From NCBI GenBank assembly GCA_045107045.1, contig JBGCFR010000009.1:32058-96057 (forward strand): a DNA stretch of 64,000 nucleotides, read 5' to 3'. The notes below the pieces were generated by a model. It was not told the origin of the DNA, did no database searches, and was given only the letters and a program-made list of their open reading frames with translations. Position numbers and translations under genes: made by a program. Shown here in pieces: positions 1-8,307 of this stretch. The stretch comes from Putridiphycobacter sp045107045. GTDB taxonomy: Bacteria > Bacteroidota > Bacteroidia > Flavobacteriales_D > Crocinitomicaceae. Each line of letters opens with the position of its first letter. Within the stretch, counting starts at the first letter, position 1.

Positions 1-240
1 AAAAATATCTGGATCATCTCCACCAGGACCATCTAAATCTTGAAATGTAGCTGTTACAGTTGGCTGCACATTAGCCGCATCAGTAAACGTTATTTTCATA
101 GTTGTAATAAGTTCTACATCATTTTGGTCTGGTGGCGGAACTTTAACCAAATCATCATCTTTTTTACAGCTGCTCAAGGCTAGTGCAACTATACCTACTA
201 CAAAGAGTGAGCTTTTGAATTTTCCATTTGTTTTTTTCAT
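1..240 (-). CDS. Lipoprotein, 5' part only (partner of TonB receptor)
   Basis: The gene starts at 240 and runs off the window edge, so only 80 residues are visible. They open with a lysine-rich start, a hydrophobic stretch and the lipobox LSSC (Cys25), followed by a KKDDD spacer, so this is an exported lipoprotein. The next part (ELITTMKITFTD, then FQDLDGPGGDDPD) looks like the small lipoproteins often found directly after TonB receptors of this type in Flavobacteriia; that link is from memory of the family. It lies 26 bases after the receptor stop and is probably co-transcribed with it. It may be a surface ligand-binding partner of the receptor; the ligand is unknown. Confidence 0.75.
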   Translation of the reverse strand, partial: MKKTNGKFKSSLFVVGIVALALSSCKKDDDLVKVPPPDQNDVELITTMKITFTDAANVQPTVTATFQDLDGPGGDDPDIF

Positions 241-266
241 ATTGATCTATATTATTTTATACTTGT

Positions 267-2582
267 TTATATTGATAATGGAATTTTTACACGGAGGGTA
301 AAGTTTCTGCCCATCTCATCCGTATAATATCTAAATCGATTAAGGTAATCTCGGTAAGCTGTATTAAGGAGATTATTAACACCAAAATGAATAGAAATGA
401 GCTGGTTTTTTACTAAAACTTTTGTGGCCATTTCTAAATCAAAAAGATTATAACTACTCGGAGGAGGCACATAATCACTGTTTGCAGGAACCCTAACCTG
501 TCGTGTTACATGGGTGTACTTCAATGCCAAATTATTTTCAATTAATCTGCCAATTTTAGGAAATTGAAAATTTATTTTATTTTGAAAATAATCGGCTGGC
601 ATTTGAATCAAATAATCACTAGCGGTTATATTGAATGCTCTTAATACAGACCCTTTAAGTGTGTATGTCAAATTTTTGGTCAATCTAATTTCAGAGAGAA
701 AATCTAATCCAGCAATGCGCACCTCAGCTTCTTTATAAACAAATGTTGGAAAAGCGCCTTTTATCGTTAAAGTTGGTGGTAATTGCGGCTCAAGAAAGAT
801 ATAATTGCTAAAATAATTGAAATAAGGACTGACCTCAAACTTCATTCTTTTTAACATATAAATCATCTCAATATTGCTGCTTAGCGCATTTTCTTGCAAT
901 AGTCTTTCATTCCCAATTTCAACTGCTGCTGCGCCATGGTGAATTCCATTACTATACAATTCACTAACAGTAGGCGGTCGCCAAGTTTTGGAAACATTCG
1001 CAAAAAACTTCAGATCCTTATTAACCTGATAACTTAACCCTATATTTCCAGCAAAATCTTGAAAGGTATGGCTTGGTGACACAATCACATCATTTTCTCG
1101 CATAAAAACTTGCAGGTACCTAAAATCATATCTTAGTCCGGCTTCAAGTAAAAATTTCTTAAATTTCTTTTTTTCAATCCAATAAAAACCAATACCCTGG
1201 TTTTGGTAGTTCGGGATAAACTTTCTACCCGAAAATGTATTCCCTTGATAAATACCAGACATCCCAATCTCCCCTTCTAATCCCATAACTTTATAGTGTT
1301 GCCAATTTAAATCAACAGTATGAGTTGTTAACTCTAGCTGCAACTCTGGATTATTTAAATTAGCCAACGAATCGTTGAGTGGTCCGTGCTTATCATATTC
1401 ATAACGAAGATTATATTGACGGGCATAAACTAAGTTTAGTTTTCCAATATTGCCTGTTCTTAAGAAAAATTTAGTCTTTGTCAACTCATGCTCAATATGC
1501 TGCCATGGTCGCTGAATTGTATATGAAAAATCTGCTTTTTCAGCAGGCTCTTGCAGGTCAAATGCATTTTGCAAATCTGTTAAATTTCCAATATGGCTAC
1601 CTGAAAAAATTCCTAAATTGGTATTGAATTGACTATAGTAAAAATCAAGACCATAATTCTTTTTTTCCCACACCAAGTTTCCTGAAAAATTGTACTCACG
1701 AATTCCTGTGTTTTTTAAGAAATAATTCGGTGCATGAGTGTTTCCACCCACCTTGTAAGTCCCTTGTACTGACCAAGCCAAAGAAGACATCAATTTATGT
1801 CGTCCTTCTAAGGATGAGGAAAACATGCCTTGGCGCCCATTCGAAAATCCTATTAGGTTTACTTCTCCAAAAATCCCAATACTATCTGTTACTTTTCGCG
1901 GTTCAATTAAAACAACACCTCCTATAGCATCAAAACCATATTTGATAGAATTAGCCCCTTTTATTAACGAAATACTATTGGTCACAAAGGGGTCAATCTC
2001 TGGCGCATGTTCTGCTCCCCATTGCTGTCCTTCTTGTCTGATTCCATTATTAAGTATTAATACGCGATTACTGTGCAAGCCTCTAATAATGGGTTTTGAG
2101 ATGGAGTTCCCTGTCTTTAAAGACCGTACCCCATTAATTTCCTCTAACATGGTACCTAAGGGTAACCCTTTTACTTTGTCAATTTTATCTTTGTCAATTT
2201 TATCGACATTAGTTGTTTGTTTTTCGCTTTGATCTGCATAAATTTCGATTGATGGTAATGTTATATTATTTTCGTTAAACTGATAGTTTTTAGACCAATT
2301 TTTGTTCACAATAATAGTATCTTGAATAATTATGTGATCGAAATGCTTACAAATAAGCACATACTCACCGTTGCACATATTACTAAACTCAAATTTGCCT
2401 ATGCCGTTGGTTCGGGTTGAAAATCCGGTGCCATTCAAACTAACTGTAGCATATTTTAATGTTTCATTGTCGGTTGATTTAATTATTCCTGAAATTGAAT
2501 AATTACAACTATCCAATTGTCCCTTTACGTAATTTGTAGAACAAATAAAAAACAGTACGATATATAAATTAAATAGCTTCAT
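267..2582 (-). CDS. TonB-dependent outer-membrane receptor
   Basis: Outer-membrane active transporter of 771 residues. A signal peptide (about 1-21) is followed by a carboxypeptidase-D regulatory-like beta domain (about 28-95), a linker rich in D, K and I, a TonB plug (about 130-230, with KPIIRGLHSNRVLILNNG), and a beta-barrel ending in a typical terminal strand. The barrel segment HGAAAVEIGNERLLQENA resembles ZnuD-like receptors, so a metal or small chelate is a reasonable but unproven substrate. The lipoprotein gene follows after 26 bases, suggesting a two-gene uptake operon. Family membership is secure; substrate is not. Confidence 0.92.
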   Translation of the reverse strand: MKLFNLYIVLFFICSTNYVKGQLDSCNYSISGIIKSTDNETLKYATVSLNGTGFSTRTNGIGKFEFSNMCNGEYVLICKHFDHIIIQDTIIVNKNWSKNYQFNENNITLPSIEIYADQSEKQTTNVDKIDKDKIDKVKGLPLGTMLEEINGVRSLKTGNSISKPIIRGLHSNRVLILNNGIRQEGQQWGAEHAPEIDPFVTNSISLIKGANSIKYGFDAIGGVVLIEPRKVTDSIGIFGEVNLIGFSNGRQGMFSSSLEGRHKLMSSLAWSVQGTYKVGGNTHAPNYFLKNTGIREYNFSGNLVWEKKNYGLDFYYSQFNTNLGIFSGSHIGNLTDLQNAFDLQEPAEKADFSYTIQRPWQHIEHELTKTKFFLRTGNIGKLNLVYARQYNLRYEYDKHGPLNDSLANLNNPELQLELTTHTVDLNWQHYKVMGLEGEIGMSGIYQGNTFSGRKFIPNYQNQGIGFYWIEKKKFKKFLLEAGLRYDFRYLQVFMRENDVIVSPSHTFQDFAGNIGLSYQVNKDLKFFANVSKTWRPPTVSELYSNGIHHGAAAVEIGNERLLQENALSSNIEMIYMLKRMKFEVSPYFNYFSNYIFLEPQLPPTLTIKGAFPTFVYKEAEVRIAGLDFLSEIRLTKNLTYTLKGSVLRAFNITASDYLIQMPADYFQNKINFQFPKIGRLIENNLALKYTHVTRQVRVPANSDYVPPPSSYNLFDLEMATKVLVKNQLISIHFGVNNLLNTAYRDYLNRFRYYTDEMGRNFTLRVKIPLSI
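2174..2203. repeat. 15-bp tandem duplication inside the TonB receptor gene
   Basis: The 15-base unit CTTTGTCAATTTTAT occurs twice with no spacer. On the coding strand it doubles a DKIDK segment in the linker between the carboxypeptidase-like domain and the plug. It keeps the frame, so it changes linker length by five residues only. Confidence 0.9.
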
Positions 2583-2715
2583 CCTATTTGAATCAAAAAA
2601 GAAAAGGTTCCTTCTACATTATTTTTCTGAAATTGACTCAATATTGCACGCATTACTTACCTTAAAATCACTTTTCACTGTTTTGATCTACCTCTACTAA
2701 GGGTTAAATCTTTTG

Positions 2716-2749
2716 CAAATATAGAATTTCTTTTTCATTAATGCATCAA
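2716..2749 (-). promoter_or_regulatory. Candidate promoter of the TonB receptor
   Basis: On the minus strand a TTG (2747-2749) stands 23 bases before TATATTTG (2716-2723), which fits TAnnTTTG exactly. The spacing is at the upper limit of the known Bacteroidota range. It would give a leader of about 130 bases. Confidence 0.4.
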
Positions 2750-2904
2750 TGTTGCAAATATTAATCAACACAAATTATTCTAGCTTATATTTTATAGCCT
2801 TAGGTTATATCATATAACTGCGTTAGGTTTTAGAATGGCATTATAAGTTTATTGCAAGAATTTTCTGACAGAAAAATAGAACCAAAAACGACAATACATA
2901 ATAA

Positions 2905-2952
2905 ATGGGGCATATGACCTATTTATATAGCTTATCTATTTTCGGTTATTTG
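2905..2952 (+). promoter_or_regulatory. Shared motif and -7-like box before the secreted-protein gene (site A)
   Basis: A 26-base motif at 2905-2930 (ATGGGGCATATGACC then TATTTATATAG) agrees at 21 of 26 positions with the motif at 7381-7406. It is followed after 18 bases by a TTTG (2949-2952). No TTG is present at -33; the motif occupies that place, as expected for an activator-dependent promoter. The motif is read directly; its binding protein is inferred. Confidence 0.55.
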
Positions 2953-2986
2953 TAGTGAATAATTAAGAACACTAAAAACTATATTT

Positions 2987-3958
2987 ATGAAAACAATAGC
3001 AACCTTATTAATCTCTTTCTGCATTTTAAGTATTAGCGCCCAAAACCTTGGTAAATTTTCATTTAAAGACGAAGGCTTTACACAAAAAAAATTCAATCAT
3101 ACAGAAAAGAAAATATACATTAAATCTTTTTCCATTAATTACCAAACGGTAATGATTGAATACGCTAAAGCGAGAGGCGGAACCAACTATGGGTCGGCAA
3201 CTGCTGGGCTTGCTTTAGGGCTAGACAATATTGATCCAGAAAAACTACAACAAATCACCGATAAATATTACAAGGAATTTGTTGAGAAATTGAAAGCTGA
3301 AGGATTTACAATTGTGACAGCGGAAAAAGTTTCTCAAAACGAAAATTATAATAATCTACAACTTTATAAAGGAGGTAACCCTTCAATGGACGTTATAGCA
3401 GATGGATACTTAACCACGGTGCCAACAGGAGTATCATTCTTACAACATAAAAATAACCCTCTTAATTTAGGTGGAATGCCAGATTCTAAAAATTTAAATG
3501 GGGTTATTGTTTGTGGAGTAAACTTAGTCATTCCATTTGCTCAAACAAGAGAAATAAATGGAGGTCCGGTAGGTGGTGTTGCAAAAATTACTGCTAAGTG
3601 CGACCTTAGAATTTCACCATCAGAAACCTTACCGGCTAAAGGAGATTTTAGAAAGCCAAAAATCTTATTAACTGATGTTACCTTTGGATATAAAGAGAGT
3701 TTAAAATGGCAAGCATTGTCAAGAACCAAACTTAGTAAACCACTAGAAGTAGAAAATGTATTAGACGAAGAAAAAAAGTACAAGGCTACAAGTGTTTCTA
3801 CTACAGGTTCCAGCTTTAGCGCCAGATACTCAAAAGCGTATGCTAAAAATGCAATATTAGTCCCGTGCGATTCTGTAAAATATAGAAATGGTGTAAGTTT
3901 AGCAATCGATAAATATCTATCAACGGCAAGTGAAAATTTCCTTGGCTCTTTCAAATAA
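2987..3958 (+). CDS. Conserved-looking secreted protein of unknown function
   Basis: 323 residues with a clear signal peptide (about 1-18, cut after SISA). The mature part has a glycine-rich segment (RGGTNYGSATAGLALGL), an amphipathic helix with YKEFVEKLKAEGF, and mixed beta-strand sequence with no domain I can name. Similar proteins of this length seem to occur in other Flavobacteriia, but I know no function. It lies just before the sensor kinase gene on the same strand and has the same upstream motif as the response-regulator and outer-membrane protein genes, so it is probably a target of that system. Confidence 0.8.
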   Translation: MKTIATLLISFCILSISAQNLGKFSFKDEGFTQKKFNHTEKKIYIKSFSINYQTVMIEYAKARGGTNYGSATAGLALGLDNIDPEKLQQITDKYYKEFVEKLKAEGFTIVTAEKVSQNENYNNLQLYKGGNPSMDVIADGYLTTVPTGVSFLQHKNNPLNLGGMPDSKNLNGVIVCGVNLVIPFAQTREINGGPVGGVAKITAKCDLRISPSETLPAKGDFRKPKILLTDVTFGYKESLKWQALSRTKLSKPLEVENVLDEEKKYKATSVSTTGSSFSARYSKAYAKNAILVPCDSVKYRNGVSLAIDKYLSTASENFLGSFK

Positions 3959-4061
3959 AAGGGTAGAACGTGACAATAAAATATAGTATCTAGCATGATC
4001 ACGAGTTTAAGACTTGGTGTAAAATCATAGAAATATAGACTTTAAGAGCGTATTTAATAAA

Positions 4062-6686
4062 ATGTTAAATTTGATCTTAGTGAAAGGATCTCTGTTTATA
4101 TTATTTTTATGTGTTTATCAACTTTACAGTCAAGACCTCATTCCAAATAAAGTTCTTTCGGATCGGAATGGACTTTTGGGTAATGCTTGTCGAACCATGG
4201 TTCAAGATGAAAGCGGAAAACTATGGTTTGGAACAACATCTGGCATTCAATATTATGATGGAGAAACAATTAAATCATTCGAACCTACTATTGGTGAAAC
4301 GGTGATTAAACTAATTAAAAGGGAAGATTTCATTATTGCCCTTACCGTAAAATCACTATTCAAGATTAATACACTTGATAAAAAGTTTAAAAAAATTGAT
4401 TTGCCGGTCACGGATTATCATAAGAATGTTCAATCTGACACCCATATTCAGCTTATTACAAATGAAGATGACACACTTTGGTACGACTATGATTTGCAAA
4501 GCATAAATGCAAAACCGCTTGAATTCAATTTCCCAAAAATTACAATGGGTAAATACCGAATTAGCATAGAGTATAAATATTATATTACACTTGATTCAGA
4601 TACAATCGAAAAAGGAGAAAGTTTTTCATCTGATGTTAAAAAATTAAATGATTCCCTAGTTATTATTGGCACACATAATGGCTTGGTTATTATTGAGTTA
4701 AAAAATGGTCTTATCACTACTAAACGCTTTATTAAAGGGTTGAGAACTGATTGCATTTTTGTTGATCGAGATAAAAATGTTTGGGTTGGAACCGCTGATA
4801 ATGGTATTTATTTTTTTCATAAAAACAATTACTTAAATTATTTCAAATCGGTAGTACAGGGTCAAAAAAAGCTGAATTGTTGGACTGTCTTTACCATTGA
4901 CTCCACCATCTATTTTGCTTCTAAACAAGGTATTTTAAGACTTGATGGTAAAGATGATGAATTGACGATAGGGACTAAAACTATACGTTCAATATCTGCT
5001 CTTTATCACCAAAACAGTCTCTATATTGGCACTGCTACGAATGGTATTTTCAAGTATTCGAATGGAGGGTTAAAACAAATTTATTTTAACCCTAATTTAG
5101 TCTTAGACAACACGGTGATGCAAATATTTAATAAAGCAGATACGCTCGTTTGTATTTCAAAGCAGCATATTATTTTTTTAAAAGATGATCAAATAATAAA
5201 AACCCTATCCTTTCCTGAATTAGGTACAAAGCCGTATGCTATGTATATCAATAAAACCCCCAAGAATTACTGGTTATCTACCACAACTGGAGTTACCAAG
5301 TGCGATCTTAACTTTAAAACATTAAATCATTACCGTTCGAAAACCTCAAAAGTAATTTGCATGGGAGAGTTTAGCGGGAATGAGCCAGTTTTTGCAAGCA
5401 TGGACGGTGGTCTCCAACATATAAAAAATGACAGTCTAGTTCCATATAACCCTTCTGAAAATAACTACCTTTTTTGTACATCCTACGATTCTATTAATAA
5501 CAGCTATTGGACTAGTTCTGGAGAAGGCATCTATTATTCTAACGATCAAAAGCAATTCATGTTTAATCATGAAAATGGTTTACCAATGACGATCTTCAAT
5601 CAATCGGGATACTTAAAATTAAAAGACGAAATAATATTTGCAGGTAGTGGCGGTGTTTTTAAATTTAATCCAAATCACCTTCTAAACACACCAACACTGC
5701 CTTCAGTTGAAGTAAAAATCAATAATGTGTTCCCTAAAGAAAAAGAAATTGAATTCGAGTATGACCAAGGATCTATTTTACTAGAGCTTACCCCAATTTT
5801 GCTATCTGATAAAAATGTATTCGACTTAGCTTATTTTATTGGAAATGAAAAATATCAACTGGCTTCATCAAAACAGTTTAACATAAAACTGAATTACGGT
5901 ACCACAATCTTTAAATATGTTGTTAAAAACAAGCTAACAAATGAACTTAATAAGATTACCTACACTTTTGTCCGCAGTACTCCTGTCTGGATGAAGTTCT
6001 GGTTCAAAGTTTTAATAGGTCTGTTGGCAATTTTGTTATTAACAGGGTTTTACTTTTTTATAAAATATATATCAACTAGAAAAAAATTAAAGACGCAAGA
6101 ACAGCAAAGTAAGATTGATCATGAAAGACTAAGAATTTCTAGAGAACTTCATGATAATATTGGGGCAAGATTGAGCTATATTATTTCATCAATTGATATG
6201 GAACAACATAATAAAAATGCTGATTATAAAAACTTAGAGTCCATTAATTCTTTTGCACGAAGTACCATGGCTGAATTGAGAGAAACTATTTGGGCGGTTG
6301 GTAACAAAAAGGTAAACCTATCAGAGCTGGCGCATAGAATAGATCTTTATTGCAAAGAAGTGAATGAGTTTTCAGAAATTGACATTGAAGCGAACTCATC
6401 TATTTCAGGGGACAAAGAGTTAAAACCCATAGAAACGATCAATTTTTATAGAATAACTCAGGAAGCCATTAATAATGCCATTAAGTATTCAGCAGCAAAG
6501 AAAATATCTGTGGTTATGACGGATCATTATATTTCAATATCTGATAATGGTAAGGGATTTAATTTAGCTAAAAAACCACATGGCAATGGATTGGTCAACA
6601 TGAAAATCCGAGCTGATGAATGCAATGCTAATCTAGATATCATTTCAGATTTAAAGAAAGGCACTCATATCAGAATTACTTTTTAA
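4062..6686 (+). CDS. Reg_prop sensor histidine kinase (HisKA_3 type)
   Basis: Membrane sensor kinase of 874 residues. After a signal segment (1-23) comes a large periplasmic part with two-component-regulator propeller repeats (for example GKLWFGTTSGIQYYDG and KNVWVGTADNGIYFF), then a Y_Y_Y-like beta domain (about 545-640), one membrane helix (about 645-667) and a cytoplasmic kinase. RELHDNIGARLSYI gives the HisKA_3 phospho-acceptor His697; the HATPase_c part has NNAIKYS, SDNGKGF and GNGLVNM. This kinase class pairs with NarL/FixJ-type regulators, and one follows 52 bases downstream. Signal unknown; in this family it is often a cell-envelope polymer or breakdown product. Confidence 0.93.
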   Translation: MLNLILVKGSLFILFLCVYQLYSQDLIPNKVLSDRNGLLGNACRTMVQDESGKLWFGTTSGIQYYDGETIKSFEPTIGETVIKLIKREDFIIALTVKSLFKINTLDKKFKKIDLPVTDYHKNVQSDTHIQLITNEDDTLWYDYDLQSINAKPLEFNFPKITMGKYRISIEYKYYITLDSDTIEKGESFSSDVKKLNDSLVIIGTHNGLVIIELKNGLITTKRFIKGLRTDCIFVDRDKNVWVGTADNGIYFFHKNNYLNYFKSVVQGQKKLNCWTVFTIDSTIYFASKQGILRLDGKDDELTIGTKTIRSISALYHQNSLYIGTATNGIFKYSNGGLKQIYFNPNLVLDNTVMQIFNKADTLVCISKQHIIFLKDDQIIKTLSFPELGTKPYAMYINKTPKNYWLSTTTGVTKCDLNFKTLNHYRSKTSKVICMGEFSGNEPVFASMDGGLQHIKNDSLVPYNPSENNYLFCTSYDSINNSYWTSSGEGIYYSNDQKQFMFNHENGLPMTIFNQSGYLKLKDEIIFAGSGGVFKFNPNHLLNTPTLPSVEVKINNVFPKEKEIEFEYDQGSILLELTPILLSDKNVFDLAYFIGNEKYQLASSKQFNIKLNYGTTIFKYVVKNKLTNELNKITYTFVRSTPVWMKFWFKVLIGLLAILLLTGFYFFIKYISTRKKLKTQEQQSKIDHERLRISRELHDNIGARLSYIISSIDMEQHNKNADYKNLESINSFARSTMAELRETIWAVGNKKVNLSELAHRIDLYCKEVNEFSEIDIEANSSISGDKELKPIETINFYRITQEAINNAIKYSAAKKISVVMTDHYISISDNGKGFNLAKKPHGNGLVNMKIRADECNANLDIISDLKKGTHIRITF

Positions 6687-6734
6687 TTGGTGCGATTGCC
6701 CTATTTCATCACATTCTAATTAACTTTAAATTTG
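6687..6734 (+). promoter_or_regulatory. Shared motif and TAnnTTTG box before the response regulator (site C)
   Basis: Motif at 6687-6712 (TTGGTGC, then GCCCTATT), matching sites A and D mainly in GGTGC and CCTATT. TAAATTTG (6727-6734) fits the Bacteroidota -7 element perfectly. The distance from motif start to the final G is 47 bases, the same as at sites A and D. The box ends only four bases before the regulator's ATG, so a transcript from here would be leaderless or nearly so. Confidence 0.5.
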
Positions 6735-6738
6735 TATC

Positions 6739-7380
6739 ATGATTAAAATAGCAATTGCAGAGGATAATAGTTTTTTAGCAAACAGTTTAATAAACAAATT
6801 AGGTTTGTTTGATGAATTTAAGGTGAAATTCCATGTTTTAAATGGTGAATTATTAATCTCTAAACTTGATTCTGACAGTAATATTGATATTATTTTAATG
6901 GACATTCAAATGCCAACTATGGATGGTATTCAAGCCACCAAAATTATTGCACAAAAATATCCTCAAATAAAAATAATCATGCTTACCGTATTGGATTCGG
7001 AGCAAGCCATCTATGAATCTGTCAAAAACGGTGCTGTGGGCTATTTAGTTAAAGAAAGTAAGCCTGAAGAGATAAAATTCAGCATTGAACAAGCCATAAA
7101 TGGTCATGCATCAATGTCGCCTTCTATCACGTTAAAGGCAATGAAAATAATGCAAAATCCTGATTCTATTTCTGAAGAAAAAAAAGATTTCAATTTGTCA
7201 CGAAGGGAAACAGAAGTATTGTCTCAATTATGCAAAGGACTAAATTACAATGAAATTGCCAATAATTTATTTATAAGCCCAAACACAGTCAGAAGACATA
7301 TTGAAAACACTTATAAAAAATTGGAAGTATCTAATAAAGCCCAAGCGGTTCAAACCGCATTCGAAAACAGACTTGTTTAA
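6739..7380 (+). CDS. NarL/LuxR-family response regulator
   Basis: 213 residues in the normal two-domain layout. The receiver (1-120) has the acidic pair E8-D9, phospho-acceptor Asp55 in LMDIQMP, the conserved Thr in MLTV and the Lys in LVKES. The LuxR-type helix-turn-helix (about 148-210) has LSRRETEVLSQLCKGLNYNEIA and NTVRRHIENTYKKL in family positions. Partner of the kinase just upstream. The start is firm because MIKIAIAEDN is the canonical receiver opening. Its own promoter seems to carry the motif found before 2987 and 7452, so autoregulation is plausible. Confidence 0.95.
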   Translation: MIKIAIAEDNSFLANSLINKLGLFDEFKVKFHVLNGELLISKLDSDSNIDIILMDIQMPTMDGIQATKIIAQKYPQIKIIMLTVLDSEQAIYESVKNGAVGYLVKESKPEEIKFSIEQAINGHASMSPSITLKAMKIMQNPDSISEEKKDFNLSRRETEVLSQLCKGLNYNEIANNLFISPNTVRRHIENTYKKLEVSNKAQAVQTAFENRLV

Positions 7381-7428
7381 ATGGTGCATTTAGCCTATTG
7401 ATATAGGTTTAAAATCTTCAAACCTTTG
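7381..7428 (+). promoter_or_regulatory. Shared motif and -7-like box before the outer-membrane protein gene (site D)
   Basis: Motif at 7381-7406 begins at the first base after the regulator stop: ATGGTGCATTTAGCC then TATTGATATAG. It contains CCTAT-tgat-ATAGG, a perfect inverted repeat. AACCTTTG (7421-7428) is a -7-like box, again 47 bases from motif start to last G. There is no -33 TTG. Confidence 0.55.
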
Positions 7429-7451
7429 TTTCATATTTAAAATCAAAAATT

Positions 7452-8282
7452 ATGAAACGATTTGCACTCATTTTAATGTCAATTATTACACTTCAGGCTA
7501 TTGCTCAAGAAAGTATTCCTTACAAAGTCAGTTATGACAACCCAGATGATTTGGGTAACAATTATATTTATGGTTATTACTTTGACTACATGACTGGCAA
7601 TTCGACTAGCTCTTTAGGCGTATCCACCAATACTTGGATTGCACTTAATAAAATTAATTTGGAAGCGGATTTAAAATTAGGTTTCTTAGGAGATGCCGCT
7701 GCGGTCAAGAGATTATCGACAAGAATTAACGTTGGTGCTGGCTTCGAAATTTCCAATAAAAAAAAGGTAAAAGATGTAAAGGTAAACGTTAACACATTTT
7801 ACACTAAAGTAGATGTTGAAACCGCTGATGGAAAATACGTTGGTCGATTTGATGCCCTAGCTGTTCAGCAAATCAAAGTACCTGGCACCTATAAATTAGA
7901 AACCACGCTGCAAGGCGGGTTATTGTATAGAAATGGTTCTGTTGATAAAAGTTATGAAGGGAGATTTAGGGAACTAGGAATTTACGGAGGCGTTACTTAC
8001 GAAAGTAAAGTCAATATTACTACCGACTTATTTGATAAGCAAAGTAAGTCTGCTCAATATTTGAGGATGTATGCAGATTTGGTTTATTACCCTGTTTTTA
8101 CATTAACTAACAGCGACCCAGAACTTGATAACAGTAGAATTGGCTTTAGAGTTGGAGGGTTAGGACATTTGCCTAATATGAATAACTTTATCAACTACAT
8201 GGCTCCTAAAATTGAGGCTGGACTGAATCCAGTTGGATTTTATTTTATTGTAGGGTTAGGCTTCAATATCGCTTCATTTTAA
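7452..8282 (+). CDS. Outer-membrane beta-barrel-like protein
   Basis: 276 residues with a signal peptide (about 1-19, ending AIAQ). The rest alternates polar and hydrophobic residues with many aromatic and glycine residues (NNYIYGYYFDYMTG, VGAGFEIS, GLLYRNG) and ends in FYFIVGLGFNIASF, a C-terminal strand closing in Phe as in outer-membrane barrels. Pfam family not recognised. Its position behind the regulator, with the shared motif in front, suggests a main output of the two-component system. Confidence 0.75.
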   Translation: MKRFALILMSIITLQAIAQESIPYKVSYDNPDDLGNNYIYGYYFDYMTGNSTSSLGVSTNTWIALNKINLEADLKLGFLGDAAAVKRLSTRINVGAGFEISNKKKVKDVKVNVNTFYTKVDVETADGKYVGRFDALAVQQIKVPGTYKLETTLQGGLLYRNGSVDKSYEGRFRELGIYGGVTYESKVNITTDLFDKQSKSAQYLRMYADLVYYPVFTLTNSDPELDNSRIGFRVGGLGHLPNMNNFINYMAPKIEAGLNPVGFYFIVGLGFNIASF

Positions 8283-8307
8283 TCGTTTCGACTAATTTAA
8301 GTTAACT

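Larger units (their letters stand above)
2583..2986. other. Divergent intergenic region between TonB receptor and secreted protein
   Basis: These 404 bases hold no credible gene. They carry the promoter side of both flanking genes: a TATATTTG box with an upstream TTG for the receptor (minus strand), and the shared motif plus a TTTG box for the gene at 2987 (plus strand). The middle part (about 2760-2900) is AT-rich with nothing I can name. Confidence 0.6.

Noticed and set aside
3541..4002. 153-codon open frame on the minus strand, opposite the secreted protein at 2987
   Set aside because: It is antisense to a gene with a clear signal peptide, has no family features, and its residues reflect the reverse of the real codons.
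4014..4038. TTGGTGT ... ATATAG before the sensor kinase as a fourth copy of the shared motif
   Set aside because: It needs a gap to align, lacks CCTATT, and has no TTTG box at the 47-base distance.
7452..8282. PorP/SprF-type gliding protein for the outer-membrane protein
   Set aside because: Length is close, but the family's typical strands are not evident and there is no gliding gene next to it.
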